Below are positions 37,331 through 48,600 of a DNA stretch of 64,000 nucleotides, piece by piece. A program made the translations under genes and the position numbers. A model generated the notes under the pieces. It was not told the origin of the DNA and ran no database searches. It saw only the letters and a program-made list of their open reading frames with translations. Source of the stretch: CAVVGZ01 sp963747965 (GTDB lineage: Bacteria; Chloroflexota; Anaerolineae; Anaerolineales; Anaerolineaceae); NCBI GenBank assembly GCA_963747965.1, contig CAVVGZ010000007.1, forward strand, positions 496,001-560,000, given 5' to 3'. Each line of letters begins with the position of its first letter. Within the stretch, counting starts at the first letter, position 1.

Positions 37331-38575
37331 ATGGATAAAAAAATAAGTAATTCATTTCTCGAAAAGCTCAAAGGCCTTGGAGTTCAAATTGGAACTGAGT
37401 TGATTTCCCCTCCCAGGGAAATCAAGAAAATATTTGCAATTCAGGATGTAATTGAAGGGTATGAGAAAACATCACCATTTGGATCGGCATTTATAAGAGA
37501 AATAAATTATCCTAAAGGCAGTTATCATGGAAATGTAAACATACTCTATACCTATGATTTGGATTTGATCTTCAAGTGGGCTAAAGCCCCTTTGGATACT
37601 TCTCCAAATATTGAACGTATTTTATTCCTGGATACGGAAACAAGCAGCCTGGCAGGAGGTGCAGGAACCTTTGCATTTATGATCGGGCTTGGCTATTTTT
37701 CAAAAGACACCTTTAAGGTAGTCCAGATATTCCTTGAAGATCCGGATAAGGAACCCGCATTTTTATATGTCCTGGAAGAATTGGCGGCGGGATTTGATAC
37801 ATTAGTAACTTTCAATGGCAAATCATTTGATATACCGGTTTTAAGGAACAGGTATTTTATGTACCAAAATCCAAATCCGTTCGATCCATATAATCACATC
37901 GATCTATTACATCTTGCCCGGCGGATCTGGAAAAACCGGCTGTCAAGCTGCAGATTAGCGGATCTTGAGAAAGAGATCCTGCAATTTAAGCGCTCGGAGG
38001 AAGAGATCCCAGGTTGGCTTGTTCCGCAAATCTACCATGATTATCTCTTTAGTGGTGATGCACGTCCGTTAGCCGGGGTGTTCTACCACAACCAGAACGA
38101 CGTCGTTAGTATGGCGGCGCTGATAAACGAGTTATCTCTCATGCTTGGGGATCCATACAATGATAAATACCAAAATGATCTATTTTCCCTCGGAAAATTA
38201 TTTGAAGACCTCAGTATAAATTCGACAGCCCAGCAAATTTACAATTATTGTACACGGTTCGATTTATCAAGCGATCAGGAGGTTGAATTGTTAATGCGGG
38301 CAGCCAAACTACATAATCGAATTGATGGATGGGATCATGCAATCGAATACTGGTCAAAGGCGGCAGCTATCGGCTCGGTTGAAGCATGTATAGAAATCTC
38401 CAAGGTTTATGAACACCGGAATATCGACCTTGAAAAAGCTTTGGACTCTGCACAGCGTGGAATGAATTATTTGTCACAATCACCTGAAAAGGTGAGTGGC
38501 GCAGGGATTAATCACGATCTAATTCGGAGAATTGCCAGGATTCAGAGTAAAATTAACGCCAAAAAGAAGGATTGA
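37331..38575 (+). CDS. mrfB: MrfB/YprB-like RNase H-fold exonuclease with TPR tail
   Basis: DEDDh-type 3'-5' exonuclease partner of MrfA. The 414 residues have the exonuclease motifs RILFLDTETSSLAGGAGT (ExoI DxE), TLVTFNGKSFDIPVLRNR (ExoII) and FYHNQNDVVSMAAL (ExoIII). YNHIDLLHLARRIW lies between them. The last 120 or so residues form helical TPR-like repeats (DGWDHAIEYWSKAAAIGSVEA split into helices). The same two-domain arrangement defines B. subtilis YprB/MrfB. It lies directly after mrfA. Confidence 0.9.
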   Translation: MDKKISNSFLEKLKGLGVQIGTELISPPREIKKIFAIQDVIEGYEKTSPFGSAFIREINYPKGSYHGNVNILYTYDLDLIFKWAKAPLDTSPNIERILFLDTETSSLAGGAGTFAFMIGLGYFSKDTFKVVQIFLEDPDKEPAFLYVLEELAAGFDTLVTFNGKSFDIPVLRNRYFMYQNPNPFDPYNHIDLLHLARRIWKNRLSSCRLADLEKEILQFKRSEEEIPGWLVPQIYHDYLFSGDARPLAGVFYHNQNDVVSMAALINELSLMLGDPYNDKYQNDLFSLGKLFEDLSINSTAQQIYNYCTRFDLSSDQEVELLMRAAKLHNRIDGWDHAIEYWSKAAAIGSVEACIEISKVYEHRNIDLEKALDSAQRGMNYLSQSPEKVSGAGINHDLIRRIARIQSKINAKKKD

Positions 38576-38579
38576 CAAA

Positions 38580-38849
38580 GTGGAAAAATATAAACATATC
38601 TATGATGCATATGGATTATTGGATGCCGAACAGATTAAGATGTTTCTGGAATCAGAAGGTATGGATGTTATCATCGCTCAGGAGAGTGCTGGTCAGACTC
38701 TGGGACTGACCGTTGGCCCTCTGGGTACCGTTAAAATATATGTGCTTGCGGAACAATTCGACATGGCAAATAAATTATTAGATGACATGGAGAATGGTAA
38801 ATTCGATGCTTCGAATAACCCTGAAGGGTCAATACAAGAGGACATTTAA
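38580..38849 (+). CDS. DUF2007 family protein
   Basis: Small putative signal-transducing/regulatory protein of the DUF2007 family. The 89-residue product from the GTG at 38580 has AYGLLDAEQIKMFLESEGMDVIIA, split at its turn, and a conserved GPLGTVKIYVLAEQFDMANKLL; family members share this ferredoxin-like fold. The frame extends upstream into mrfB, but homology begins at the GTG. It starts 5 nt after mrfB and so is probably in the mrfAB transcript. Function unknown. Confidence 0.8.
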   Translation: MEKYKHIYDAYGLLDAEQIKMFLESEGMDVIIAQESAGQTLGLTVGPLGTVKIYVLAEQFDMANKLLDDMENGKFDASNNPEGSIQEDI

Positions 38850-38880
38850 AAAAACCTGTTAACCTCGATTAATTCAAATT

Positions 38881-40238
38881 TCAAGCCAGATATCGATTCT
38901 TCAATTTTTGATAATCTTCAGGGGTATCTATATCCAGAATTAACCCCTCATCCTGAAATGACAACTCCATTACAGGGAATTTAGAGAACAAAATCCGTCC
39001 CCCAACATCCCCACTGATTTTATTTATTTCCGGGAATGTTAACCTATCAAACAAAACCGGATTTGCTCTTCGGCCTGTAACGGTGGGAATAATAATTGGA
39101 AAAGATAGCGTCTGATGTGTTCTGATAATTTTTTTAATTGTATCCGGCGAGATGTGCGGTTGGTCTGCTAAAAGGACAACAACACCCCCCACCCCACCCG
39201 AAAACAAGTTAATACCTTTAATGAACGATGTAGATTGACCATTACGCCATTCTGAATTTTCAATAATCGTCAAAGGAAGATCCTGTAAATAAGGATATAC
39301 CTCACTCGTATAAGCCCCCAATACAAGGACCACAGGAGATAATCCGGATTGTATTGCAGTTAAGGCAATCCTCCTTATTACCGGGATACCTCCCCAATCC
39401 AATAATATTTTTGGACCGCCAAATCTTTGGCTCATACCGGCTGCCAGAATCAGCCCACCGATCTGCTCTCTCCTTTCAAGAATGGGATTCGATTCCGTGT
39501 ACTTGTCACGGTTTCTCTCCCAATGCGGTATGTCACCAATAAGTACGGAAGAATATACGCCTTCAAGTCTCTTGGCCAGCTTAATTGCAGTTGCCATTCG
39601 TTTCTTGTTGGATACCTGGTTTAGGAGCAATTTTCGGTCAGCACTTTCAGGTATATTTTTAATCCCCCGCAGGGATCTTTCAATAATTTTTCCAGGATAT
39701 TGACATCGACTGGATCACCCTGTTTTGAATCCGTTATCCGGTTCAATATTTCTGGCCGATGCACATGGTTATGATCAATGGGTTTCCCCAAAGACGCCAT
39801 TCCAGCCATAACCACCACCTGACCGACCCAAGGAGGAATTGCAGGCTCATGGTCAGCTGGGGCTTTTAATGGAAATTTCCTTGAACCGTCTGCCTCCATA
39901 ATGAAAGGCAGATGGTTTTGCCTGGCATGATTAAATATAGTTTCAAGAAGTGTGTAGTTTAATCCATAAGTACGCTGATCCTCTGTATGAGCCCCGGTGA
40001 TTAAGGTTGTCCTATAAATTGGTTTATCAAAAATTTTTTTAAGCTGATCCAGATTCTCAACAATATAATGTGGTGAAAATTGATTGACTTGCTCAGATGA
40101 TAAATGTGTGCTGGCAGAAAGGATGACCGGACAGGGATACTCTCTCGCAAGCAAGAACATTGCAGATGATTTTCCGCCTGCACCAACAAATGCGATGCAG
40201 GATTCCATCCCGGAACGCAAAGCCTGGAATAATTTCAT
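38881..40238 (-). CDS. yqeC: YqeC-MocA fusion: selenium-cofactor protein plus Mo-cofactor nucleotidyltransferase, one frameshift
   Basis: The N-terminal half (about 230 residues) is YqeC, a P-loop-like protein of the selenium-dependent molybdenum hydroxylase system: AFVGAGGKSSAMFLLA, LSASTHL, FIMEADGSRKFPLKAPADHEPAI split by turns. The second half is a MobA-like/MocA (YgfJ) NTP transferase: GGLILAAGMSQRFGGPK, VLLADQPHI, LDIDTPEDY. One base is missing in the A-run near 39656. Adding it gives GGLKNIPESADRKLLLNQVSN, a YqeC C-terminus that runs straight into the MocA part, 452 residues in all. In E. coli these are separate genes (yqeC, ygfJ). The ATG overlaps the yqeB stop (ATGA). Last gene of the 16-kb cluster. 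Confidence 0.85.
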
Positions 40239-41035
40239 TTTCTTGGTATATGTTCAACTGTCAGGATCGCTTCAAGCACACCACCCCCAATTGCCAGAGC
40301 TTTTTCCGAGATATACGTGCAATATTTTCTATCAGTGCGTGGATCAATATCCCCAATTTTCATGTTCTTCTCAACAATCAAGCCGTCATGGATTAATCCA
40401 CGAATCAATCCGGAAAATGGTGCTTCAATGACTTTATTATCTACCTGCCCGATTGGTTTGCCCATATCAATCATATCGCAGATACTCACAAAAGAATTAA
40501 AAACACCATCTTCTGGTGATCGCAATACCCTTTGCTCCTGGATACCCATTACCGAACCGGGGATTCCGCTGTTTTCCTCCGCTCCACCACTCCAAAAGAC
40601 CCGCCCTAAAAAATGTCCGCGTTTGGTCTCAACAAAAGCATGGCAATTTTTCCCCGCCTGGAACCCTGGACCTAATCCAATGATTAAACCAACCAGATTT
40701 AAGTTGTACTGGACTGGAAGCTTTAACATTCTCGCATCTACTAAAACATCAGGATTGATCTCGTTTATTATTTCTAAATTCGGGTCAACAAGAACCGGGA
40801 TATTTCCTTTTTTTGCAAAGCAATGTGCTTCAGGCACATCCCTTGCATGAACTGCGGTGACCCCTTCCACATCCCAGGATCCTTCGTACACCGCTTCTGC
40901 AAACGATACTGTCCTCCGGATAACCAAAGGTTGTGGCAGTTCAGCAATATAAACATCCATTCCTGTTTTGATAAGACGGAGTGCTACCCCGCTGGCAAGG
41001 TCTCCCCCTCCCCGGATAAGCACTCTTTTATTCAT
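40235..41035 (-). CDS. yqeB: Selenium-dependent molybdenum hydroxylase system protein YqeB
   Basis: Marker gene of the selenium-dependent molybdenum hydroxylase (SDMH) trait (EF2563 family). The 266 residues begin with a Rossmann-like VLIRGGGDLASGVALRLIKTG and contain VDARMLKL, LIIGLGPGFQAGKNCHAFVET split at the loop, VMGIQEQRVLRSPEDG and AIGGGVLEAI. Its presence with yqeC and Mo-hydroxylases is the accepted genomic signature for a labile selenium ligand on the Mo cofactor, probably supplied via SelD. Overlaps its neighbours on both sides by ATGA. Confidence 0.94.
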   Translation of the reverse strand: MNKRVLIRGGGDLASGVALRLIKTGMDVYIAELPQPLVIRRTVSFAEAVYEGSWDVEGVTAVHARDVPEAHCFAKKGNIPVLVDPNLEIINEINPDVLVDARMLKLPVQYNLNLVGLIIGLGPGFQAGKNCHAFVETKRGHFLGRVFWSGGAEENSGIPGSVMGIQEQRVLRSPEDGVFNSFVSICDMIDMGKPIGQVDNKVIEAPFSGLIRGLIHDGLIVEKNMKIGDIDPRTDRKYCTYISEKALAIGGGVLEAILTVEHIPRK

Positions 41036-43261
41036 TCCGGGGTGTCCCGATGGTTAAGACTCCGATACACTCTCTCCGAGGTATATGGTAATTTGTCAAA
41101 CCATTTTCCGGTAGCATCATGCAAAGCTGCTCCAATTGCAGGTGCCAAAGGAATAAATGGCATTTCAGCCATTCCTCTGCCACCAGAGGGGCCATTGGGA
41201 TCTGGTGTTTCGACAATTATTGATTCGATCTTTGCCGGGATATCCAAAATTGTAGGAATTAAATAGGTTGATAGTTGATCGGTAAGAACGACGCCGTCTT
41301 TTTGAATGAAATTTTCAAGCAGTGAATATCCAGCGGCTTGAACAATTGCACCTTCAATTTGCCCCTCAACTTGTTGAGGATTTATTGCCTTCCCAACGTC
41401 ATCTGAACAAATAACTTTTAAGAATCTGTACCTGTCCTGTTTCGGTATCAACCTCCAGCTCTACAGCTTCAGCAACATATCCGTAGGAAAAATTTGGATC
41501 TGAGGATCCTGTTACGGGATCCATTGGCGTTGTTTTTGGAGGCACGTAGCAATATGTAGCGATTGCAGGTCTTTCTTCATCTCTCCATTTTGATAACGCT
41601 TCCCTGGATGCTCCAATAATAGAATTACCTGCCATAAACGTCATCCTTGAGGCCGAGGCACTTCCTGAATCCAAGCTTGAAGCTGTATCGGATTTATCCA
41701 GCTCAATAATATCTATGGGTACATCAAGAGCTTCCGCCGCAATCTGTAAAAAAGCTGAATGAGCTCCTTGACCAACGTCTGCACCAGCATGGCGGAGTAT
41801 TACCTTATCAATCTTCTCAGTTCCATATAACTCAATCGTTGCATGGCATTTTTCAGGAGCTCCAAATGAAAAACCCACATTTTTGTATCCGCAGGCAAAA
41901 CCAATCCCCTTTTTAACTTCCGGGAATCTTTTCTCACCTTTATTTCTTTTTGAATATGCCCACCCATTATGAGTCATTTTCCAGCCAGCACGCAGGGCAC
42001 ACTCTTCAACAACCTTTACAATGGAGACACCTTCAGGCATGGTTGAACCTACAGGCAGGATACTTCCATCCTTGAGAAGATTTCTCATCCGTAATTGCAC
42101 TGGATCCATTTGCAATGCTTCCGCCAGTTTATTCATCTGCATCTCGGCAGCAAAAGCCGCCTGGGGACCTCCGAATCCCCGGAATGCTCCACCAGGGATA
42201 TGATTGGTATAAACAACCGTGGAATCTACCCATACATTAGGGATTTCATATGGGCCAGAACTCATTAATGTCGCATTTGCAAGGACCTTGTTGGATGTAT
42301 AAATATAGGCTCCTCCATCTGAAATAATTTCATTCTTAACCGCGGTAACCTTTCCATCCCGTTTTGCACCCCATTTTGTGCGAATAATATACGCGTGACG
42401 TTTATGATGGCCGATGATTGATTCCTGGCGGCTCCATACGGTTTTTACAGGACGATTAATACCAATCTGGGAGAGTCGATAAGTTGCAAGTGCCAGAACA
42501 ATCTGAACAGACATGTCTTCCCGTCCCCCGAAAGCACCTCCAATTGCCGGATAGATCACCCGGATTTGGTCAAGGGGTAAACCTAATGCATGTGCGATTT
42601 GTTCCTGGTCTTCATGAATCCATTGCCCGGCAACCACAACAGTGATCCTTCCATTTTCATCCAAATAACTGACACCGGCTTCTGGTTGGAGAAATGCATG
42701 TTCCTGAACAGGTGTTTGATATTCGCTTTCAATGATTAAATCCGCTTCATTGAAACCCCTATCAATATCACCATGACGTATCTGAAAATGAGAAATTACA
42801 TTCGTCCCCTTTTCCGGATGGACCTTAACAGAATCATCCCTCATCGCCTCTCGTGGATCAAGGACAAGCGGCAGCTCTTCATATTCAAGCCGGATTTTAT
42901 CCCTTGCCTGTGATGCAATTTCTTCGCTTTCAGCTACAACAAGTGCAATCTGGTCACCAATAAATCTCACCCGGTTGGCAAATGGGTATCTTGGATCAGG
43001 ACCGCACAGGACAGGTTGATCCCGATTAATGAGTCCATATTCATTTACCGGAACATCCTTTGCTGTAAAAATTTTAATAACCCCGGGAATTTTTTCAGCT
43101 TCGGCCTTATTAATATTCTTAATTATTCCGTGCACAATTGGAGAAAAAAGAATTTTGAGATACACCTGGTTGGGAAAATTAAAATCACCAGGATAAAGTG
43201 CCTCTCCGGTTACTTTGCTTATTGCATCAAATCTTGGGATTGATTTTCCCAAATATCCCAT
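41032..43261 (-). CDS. Molybdopterin-binding subunit of a xanthine dehydrogenase-family hydroxylase, one frameshift
   Basis: Catalytic large subunit of a Mo-hydroxylase. N-terminal ald/XDH a-b hammerhead domain (GKSIPRFDAISKVTGEALYPGD), then Mo-cofactor motifs AIGGAFGGRED, GGAFRGFGGPQAAFAAE, HAGADVGQGAHS and SGSASASRMTF. The catalytic Glu region is GRGMAEMPFIPLAPAIGAAL. An extra A in the run near 41418 breaks the frame after TGQVQILK; corrected, VICSDDVGKAINPQQ follows and the protein is 742 residues, normal for the family. A GGAGGG site precedes the ATG. Its redox partner is the fused FAD/2Fe-2S protein encoded next upstream. Substrate unknown; purine or another N-heterocycle. Confidence 0.92.
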
Positions 43262-43374
43262 TGCATCCCTCCAATATATTCTTCGTTTTCCATTTTATTA
43301 AACAAAATCAGAATTCCATCAGAGTGACAAAATTTTCTTCAAGACAAGAAATTTCACACAAAACAATTTCTTAT

Positions 43375-44783
43375 CTAATGCATCCTACTTGCTGCCAATT
43401 CTACGGCTTCAATTATTTTATAGTATCCAGTACACCGGCATAAATTACCGGTAAACGCATCCATGATCTCAAGCCGGGTTGGATAGGGGTTCTCATTTAG
43501 CAAGGCGACAGCTGACATGATAAAACCCGGGGTACAATAGCCGCATTGCACTGCTCCGCTCTCAATAAATGCTGTTTGCACCGGATGTAATAATTCGTTG
43601 GTTGAAATCCCTTCAATTGTTGAAATTTTCGCCCTGTCTGCTCGTGGCGCAGGTACAAGACAGCTCATCACTGCTTTGCCATCCAGCAGCACCGTGCATG
43701 CACCGCACTCACCTTCACCACACCCTTCTTTGGTACCAATCAGCCCTGCTTCCTCCCGATTAATCCCAGCAAAGATTTATTTTGGCCTGTCTGTAACTCA
43801 TATCTCTTCCCATTTATTTCAGTGACAATTGGTACCACCCGATTATGAAATGACCTGGGTTCAAATAATTGTCCTTCTCCATTGCCTATTGTTCCAAATG
43901 CTGCCGGATAATCTGGAAGTTGATGATGGTCTTGCCTGATAGCATTCAAACATCTATTTATTACTACACGCACCATACCCCGGCGATAGATGGAAGAGCT
44001 GCGTATATCATCAATGGGAGATCCAGCCAAAGCCGCCAGATCCGAGACCTTATTAATTACCGTTTTAGACAAACCTTTCCCAATAAGATATCTCTGGGCT
44101 TCTTCTGCAAAAATAATTGTCGGAGCGACAGCTCCAAGGGTAATTTTGGCATCATCAATCAGTCCATTGCTCTCAGTTATCCAAACAGTTCCATTTACAA
44201 CCGATATTGCCTGGGCATTACGGAGCGCAAATTTATAATAGGCTCCCCTGCAATCCCTGGATGCTTGACTGAGGATAATATCTACAACCATTTCATCCTG
44301 CTGGAGGACAGTTTTTCTAACACCAGTGAAAAATTTGCTCAATGGTACAGTTCGCCTGTTACCTTGCGAACGTAATTCCAGCAAAGCCCCAAGGGCTATT
44401 AAAGGGGAAATCGTATCATTAGCTGGTGAAGCCGTAACAAGATTGCCAGCTACTGTACCACGGTTCCGAATTTGCGGGGATCCTACCTGCCAGGATGCCT
44501 CTGCAAGGGGTAGGGCATTTTCTCTGATGATCGATGAGGCAACGATTTGATTGTGGGTTACCAGTGGTCCAATATGAATATTTCCAAAATCATCTTTCGA
44601 TATCCTATCTAATCCGGGAATTCTGGAAATATCAATCAGCAAATCCCGGCCTGGGTGGAGCCCCCTCTCCAATTCAAGCATCAGATCAGTTCCTCCAGCA
44701 ATAATCTTGGCTCTTTCACTGTTATCTTTTAACAACACTAAGGCATCGGCAACATTATTAACTGTGTGATACTCATTCCACAT
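43375..44783 (-). CDS. Fused FAD-binding and 2Fe-2S subunit of the Mo-hydroxylase, one frameshift
   Basis: Electron-transfer subunit. Residues 1-290 are the CoxM/XdhB-type FAD domain (KIIAGGTDLMLELERG, QIRNRGTVAGNLVTASPAND split at its loop). They continue directly into a CoxS/XdhC-type 2Fe-2S domain (VTEINGKRYELQTGQNKSLL, then EGCGEGECGACTVLLDG, QCGYCTPGF, CRCTGYYKI). One base is missing at about 43757 (LLGLI-REEAGLIGTKEG when restored), giving 469 residues. FAD and Fe-S subunits are usually separate in bacteria, so the single-chain order FAD then 2Fe-2S is notable. Starts 23 nt after xdhC's stop. Confidence 0.88.
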
Positions 44784-44805
44784 AATCCCTCACATCGAAC
44801 GGTTA

Positions 44806-45609
44806 TTAATTCCCGAATTTACTCTTTTGAATTGTTATTATTTCAGCCATAATGCTGATGGCTATCTCCTCTGGTGTTTCTGCTTGAATGTCTACCCCCA
44901 TAGGAGAACGAACCTTTTGTATCCTGTCTGCAGATATTCCATTTTCCAATAATATGTTTTTTGTTTGTTCCCAGCGTCTTCGTGATCCAATAACACCAAT
45001 ATAGGCAGCATCTGTAGTAAGAAGCACCGGCAAACCCTGCACATCGATGTCCAAACTTCTCGTCGTAAGCACAAGATAAAAATCACCATCAATCTTAATA
45101 TGATCGAGAATCTCTGAAATCGGGACTGGCAAGAATTCATCTGCATCTGGATGAATCCCTGAGTTACACAGTTCAGCACGGTCATCCGAAACAATAACAT
45201 GATTTCCCAACCAGGAAGCAAGATGGGCAACAGCCTTGCCAACATGTCCGCCGCCAATTATGAGAACAGTATTTTCTGGAACAATAGGCTCAATATACAC
45301 TTCTAATTCCCCTCCACATACACCAGGATCACCTTTTTTTGGATCGACCATACTATATTGCAAGAATCTCGGTTTTCCTGTCTGAATTGCTTCGAGCGCC
45401 TCCGTGAGAACACGTTGTTCTAACTCCCCACCCCCGACCGTGCCGGTAAAATTTCCATCCGCATAAACAATCATTTTACTCCCCTGCTTGCGGGGTGTTG
45501 ATCCGCGGCTTTGGACGATGATACAGAAAGCACAAGACTTGCGGTTCCGCTCCAGGATTGCCACTTCTTGAAATAGGCTGTGTGATTTTTTGTTGGTTCC
45601 CATGCACAC
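44806..45609 (-). CDS. xdhC: XdhC/CoxI family Mo-cofactor insertion protein
   Basis: Chaperone that delivers the sulfurated (or here possibly selenated) Mo cofactor to xanthine dehydrogenase-type apoenzymes. The 267 residues have the XdhC N-domain (CIIVQSRGSTPRKQGSKMIV, GTVGGGELEQRVL, CGGELEVYIEP) and the C-terminal Rossmann XdhC_C domain (VLIIGGGHVGKAVAHLASWLG, TTDAAYIGVIGSRRR, PMGVDIQAETPEEIAISIMAE split at the turn). It sits between the two Mo-hydroxylases and may serve both. The start lies 4 nt after xdhD. Confidence 0.94.
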   Translation of the reverse strand: MCMGTNKKSHSLFQEVAILERNRKSCAFCIIVQSRGSTPRKQGSKMIVYADGNFTGTVGGGELEQRVLTEALEAIQTGKPRFLQYSMVDPKKGDPGVCGGELEVYIEPIVPENTVLIIGGGHVGKAVAHLASWLGNHVIVSDDRAELCNSGIHPDADEFLPVPISEILDHIKIDGDFYLVLTTRSLDIDVQGLPVLLTTDAAYIGVIGSRRRWEQTKNILLENGISADRIQKVRSPMGVDIQAETPEEIAISIMAEIITIQKSKFGN

Positions 45610-45613
45610 ACCT

Positions 45614-48600
45614 CTAAATCGATGGCTGGAGGTTTAGCTGCAATTCACGCCAAATTTTCTCCGGTGTAATTGGCAGTGAATCCATCTGAATTCCGCACGC
45701 ATCCAGTATGGCATTTCCAACTGCAGGTGCAACACCATCCATTGGTATTTCGGCAACCGATTTAATACCAAATGGATGGGAAGGTTCAAATGTTTCAACA
45801 AATATCACCCCTAATTCGGGCATTTCGTCAGCATGGAAGATATGATAATTAATCAAATCTGTTTCTCTGGCTTTTCCATACGCATCGTATTGCATCTCCT
45901 CGCAAACTGCATAACCCAGGGCTTGAGCCATACCACCCTCTATCTGGCCGGATGCAGTCGCAGGATTTATTATTATCCCGGAATCTACAGCCATTAATAA
46001 TTTTTCAACCCGTACCATGCCAGTTTGAATATCTACAATGACCTCCGCAAATTGAGCCGCAAAAGGCGGGGGCGAAACGGGGGAAACATATGACGCCACT
46101 GCCATAATTTGTTCCTGATCTTCGTGATGCAGCGAATCATGCCCAACCTGTGCGAGAGTAACATACGAACCATCAGGGGAGTATGCCCTGCCATTATCCA
46201 GAAAAATATCATCAGGACTAAATTCTTCCCTGCCTATTTGCCTATTTATTAATTTTGAGGCTCGAACACAAATTTTTCCTGCGACCAATTCGGCCGCTTT
46301 AATTACTGCAGTACCGGATACATAAGATGTACTGGATGCATAAGCACCTTTATCAAATGGGGTGAAATCCGTATCAGATGAATAAACAAGGATATCACTC
46401 ACACTGGTACCAAGAACTTCTGCGGCCATTTGAGCAAGGACCGTATCCGATCCAGTACCGAGATCAGTCGCTCCAACCAATAGGTTAAAGGAACCATCGT
46501 CATTCATTTTGATACTGGCTCCGCCCATGTCTAGATATGGAATTGCTGTACCTTGCATAACCGTGGCAATTCCAATACCCCGTCGAAGATAAGGTTTGCC
46601 CTCCACCCGATGCCAATCACTTGAGTGAAATTTATAGTCCCAATTTATCGATGCTTTACCTTGTATGATGCATTGTTCCAATCCGACAGTTCGTATTACT
46701 TCAGGTTTTGGTTCCCTGCCTTCACTCCAGGAAGTGCTGAAAGGATGTACTTCCCCGGAGCGGATGGCATTTTTTAGTCGAAATTCAATGGGATCAAGGT
46801 TTAAAGCACGGGAAATTTTTTCCATGTGCCTCTCGACAGGCCAGTATCCCTGAGGAACTCCATAACCCCGGAATGCACCCGATGGAGGCAAATTAGTATA
46901 CACAATATCTGAGTAAAAGCGGATATTTGGATTTTCCCTGTATTTTCCATCCCCAACATAAAGAGCCATTGATTTATGTCCGGTATTCCCTGCGACCGTC
47001 AAAGCATGACAGCCGTATGCACCTGTATCACTTAGACACTGCATTTCATTGGCTGTGATAGTTCCATCTATTTTTACACCGGTCTTCAGCCTGATCCGCA
47101 TCGGATGCCGGGACCGGGCAGCAATAAACTCTTCCTCCCTTGAATACTCGAAACGAACAGGACGGCCCGTTGCAATCGTTAAATGGGCAGCAACATCTTC
47201 AATTAACACTTCCTGTTTTCCCCCAAACCCCCCTCCGATACGCGGTTTAATCACCCGGATTCGCTTTACAGGGAGGTGAAGCACAGGTGCTAATATCCTC
47301 CTTACATGAAATGGTACCTGGGTGCTGGTTCGGATGACCAAACGACCATCTTCATCCCAATAAGTGATTACCACGTGGGGTTCGATATGCGCCTGCTGAA
47401 CCTTTTGCACCTCATAATGTGATTCAAAAATCTTATCGGCCTCCTGAAATCCTTTTTCAACATCCCCTATATCAATGCGAATTTTTCCGGCTACATTGTA
47501 TTTTGGATCCGAGGCATCAAAATTGACATATTCTGGCTCATCATGGATGATTACGGATCCAGGCAGTGATGATTTTGAAGGATCAAGAATGGGAGGCAAA
47601 ATATCATAATCCACCCTGATTGCATTGACAGCCTGTTCAGCGACCTCTTCACTCTCCCCAGCTACAAAGGCCACCCTGTCACCCACAAACCGCACTTTAT
47701 TATCCAAAGAGAACGTATCCAGGGGACCCGGTATCGGGTCGGATTGCCCAGCAGTGGAATATACCACTCTTGGTATGTCCTTCCAGGTTAAAACACATAT
47801 TACACCAGGTATTTTTAATGCGTCTGTTGTGTCGATAGCTTTTATTCGCGCATGAGCATATGGACTCCTTAGAACCTTGGCGTAAAGCATTCCTCGGATT
47901 TCGTAATCATCTGTAAAAGCTGCTTTACCCTGAACCAATTTATTGGCATCAACTTTTACTTCAGACTTACCGATTTGCTTCAATGTTTTTTGTGTTGAAG
48001 GACTTATTTTTATAATGGGTTTTATTTTTGTTTCAAGAGCAGTACCTCTGGTACCGGTGAGATTATCTCCAGGGTACAAATTATCGTTCAGGTTTATGTC
48101 GCCATCAAAAATTTGTATTTCCTCCTTATCGTTTGTCCTGCAATCTCTACCAGACATCTTCTTAATAGCCTGAACTGGTTTGATGTAACCTGTGCAGCGG
48201 CAAAGAATACCGGACAATGCATCGCGAATTTCCGGCTCATCTGGTTGAGGATTTATATCCAATAATGATTTGGCTGCAAGCACCATTGCCGGTGTACAAT
48301 ACCCGCATTGAATAGCTCCTATTTCCGTAAATGATTTTTGAATCGGTAATAAGCCCCTTGATTCTTTCCAGCCCGACTCCGGGTTTTCCCCTAAGCTTTC
48401 AATGGTTACCAATGAATGTCCATCCACCTGGGCAGCCAGAATGGAGCATGGATTAATTGTCTTTCCGTCAAGGAGCACAGTGCAAGCCCCACATTCCCCT
48501 TCCCTGCACCCTCCAAATTTTGCCCCAAAAAATCCATGGCTTCTGAGTACTTTTAATAGCGTGTCTGCCGGGTTTATTTCCCAACTGTATTGTTTTTGGT

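Noticed and set aside
43740..43760. TGA ending the FAD part (after GRKQG) as a Sec codon or true gene end
   Set aside because: The 2Fe-2S continuation REEAGLIGTKEG is in another frame and no Cys is conserved there; a one-base deletion explains it.
6261..43760. Programmed ribosomal frameshifting in many genes
   Set aside because: The sites share no slippery sequence or downstream structure, and affected families (GcvPA, ProA, DgkA) are not known to use it; homopolymer insertion errors are simpler.
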